Shown here: in pieces, positions 62,985-64,000 of the stretch
Position numbering within the stretch: the first letter of the stretch is position 1
Layout: every line of letters starts with the position of its first letter
From: Cymodocea nodosa
Taxonomy: Eukaryota > Streptophyta > Magnoliopsida > Alismatales > Cymodoceaceae
Reading direction: 5' to 3'
NCBI GenBank assembly: GCA_036874045.1
Contig: CM072343.1
Location: forward strand, 9,878,001 to 9,942,000
Length of the DNA stretch: 64,000 nt
Notes under the pieces: model-generated
The model's input: only the letters and a program-made list of their open reading frames with translations
The model's database searches: none
What the model was told of the DNA's origin: nothing
Position numbers and translations under genes: made by a program

Positions 62985-64000
62985 ATGGTCTCCAAGTTCT
63001 ACAAAGGTCGGGGCAGAGGAAAAGGCAAAAGTAGAAGAGATGCAAAAGGAAAAGAAATAGAGAATGATGAAGTTCAACGTACTTGGTTCAAGAAAATATT
63101 TCGAGTGGACAAAAGGTTAGAAGAACTTTATAGAGATTACTTCTTTTCTTAGGATATATTAGATGAAGTTAGACAAGAACTTCAACATACTGATGCAAGT
63201 ATTACATACATGGGTATTCGAAGTAAATATGATAGAGAATACAGAATGAAATGTGCTGAGATTGCATTTTTGGAATAGTATGCAAAATATTTGGAAAAAG
63301 GTGTAGGTTCATCAAATAGAACTCCTCAAACTCCTATAAACGGTACAAGACTATATGCATTTGAGGAAGAGCATGAATCAACTGTCCCTACTCCTTTATA
63401 TTCAAAACAAGTAGAATCAGATATTGCTGTAGACAAAACAAAAGTTGATAGTCTTCGAAAGGCCATTGCAATAGAAAGTGCCTTAGAAGAATTAAAGCAG
63501 AAAACTTTTATGGAGCAATTTGAAAAGAAAACAGCAATACTTGAAGAGGAGAAACAGAAATGTTATAGATGAAGAAAAATCAGAAAAATTATGTCTAAGG
63601 AAACAAAGTCTATTGGAAAAGGACAATCAGATGAAAATTTATTTCCAAAGGACAATGTATCTCTAGACATTGTACCTTATTGTGCATCTGATAAACTCAT
63701 TAGTTCCGAACACACTAAAACTGATGAAGATAATGAGACTTTATTTTCCCTTGCTAGAAAGCTTGAGAAGAAATATAAGTCAAATATGAGCTCAAGTTTT
63801 TCTATTAATACAAGTCCTGATGATGTAGAAATTGACAAATCAGAGCATCAGGCACCTGACATTGAACAAGTTATTGCAGATATAATTGACAATGTTGAGG
63901 CAGTAACTAGTTCAGAGGCTGAATTGTCTAGAGTAGCAGATATTGAAATTGTTAAGACTCCAGAAGAGCTAAAAGTTAACCAGCCTTCTACAGAATCTAT
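62985..64000 (+). pseudogene. MVSK ORF copy 3, running off the window
   Basis: Same protein as copy 2: KGRGRGKGKSRRDAKGKEI, DEVQRTWFKKIFRVDKRLEE, YMGIRSKYDREYRMKCAEIA, GVGSSNRTPQTPINGTRL, VDSLRKAIAIESALEELKQK, then LARKLEKKYKSNMSSSFS, and past the point where copy 2 is cut it continues VNQPSTES to the last base. Stops occur at about 63150 (TAG), 63276 (TAG) and 63570 (TGA); the frame is otherwise uninterrupted for about 338 codons. No known domain is seen. The end of the ORF is not in the window. Confidence 0.6.

Noticed and set aside
1..64000. Alternative genetic code in which TAG encodes Gln
   Set aside because: Tempting because TAG is so frequent within frames, but TAA, TGA and frameshifts also occur, TAG replaces Trp and Leu as well as Gln, and decay with CHG deamination explains it.

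Overview
This window reads as AT-rich flowering-plant repeat DNA. Almost every base from 1 to about 42,200 and from 48,300 to 64,000 belongs to nested, truncated or decayed LTR retrotransposons. Two superfamilies dominate: Ty1/copia elements of the Sirevirus type (multiple AAAGGGGGAGA polypurine tracts, tRNA-Met primer site, long LTRs rich in inverted repeats, an env-like ORF) and Ty3/gypsy elements of the Athila/Calypso type (DLGA protease, FIDDF reverse transcriptase, tRNA primer site TGGCACCGTTGCCAGGGAA). I found no convincing host gene, no rRNA or tRNA gene and no CRISPR. The species cannot be named from what is visible.

Layout. 1-6669: 3' half of a + strand copia element (RT/RNase H, decayed env-like ORF, PPTs, LTR). 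6670-7279: end of a second copia element, cut by a third. 7280-14335: - strand copia element with a 3' LTR carrying an 89-bp-arm hairpin, a decayed gag-pol, and a truncated LTR of a different family fused to mid-gag. 14336-15109: first copy of an unrecognised ORF (here called MVSK after its first residues) with its own promoter-like leader. 15110-25457: gypsy element (called gypsy-2) in the order protease-RT-RNase H-integrase-gag-LTR. 25466-26612: copia LTR fragment. 26613-41036: gypsy family A in tandem: 3'UTR, LTR, integrase tail, env-like ORF, gag, F-box-like ORF, 3'UTR, LTR. 41041-42215: - strand copia LTR plus RT scrap. 42216-48309: the only stretch not made of LTR elements, holding a hAT-like repeat with a tandem array. 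48310-49664: second MVSK copy, interrupted by another gypsy-A element (49665-56659) with a nearly readable pol. 56660-61411: copia element with intact-looking gag, protease and integrase but no RT. 61412-62633: a gypsy-A type 3'UTR. 62634-64000: third MVSK copy, running off the window.

How the parts relate. The elements are unrelated in pol but share non-coding modules. Two inverted-repeat boxes (GTTGAGTTA..TAACTCAACG and TTTCGGATAGTTA..TAACTATCCGAAA) are arrayed in copia LTRs, in gypsy-A LTRs, and upstream of internal ORFs (env-like, gag, F-box-like, MVSK), usually followed by a TATA-like box. One segment of about 105 bp is nearly identical between a copia LTR and a gypsy-A LTR. The most notable observations are these shared promoter modules, gag lying downstream of pol in two gypsy families, an F-box-like gene inside a gypsy element, and the three-copy MVSK ORF.

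Nearly all coding regions carry in-frame stops, and TAG dominates. All homology statements come from reading by eye; no alignment or database search was run.
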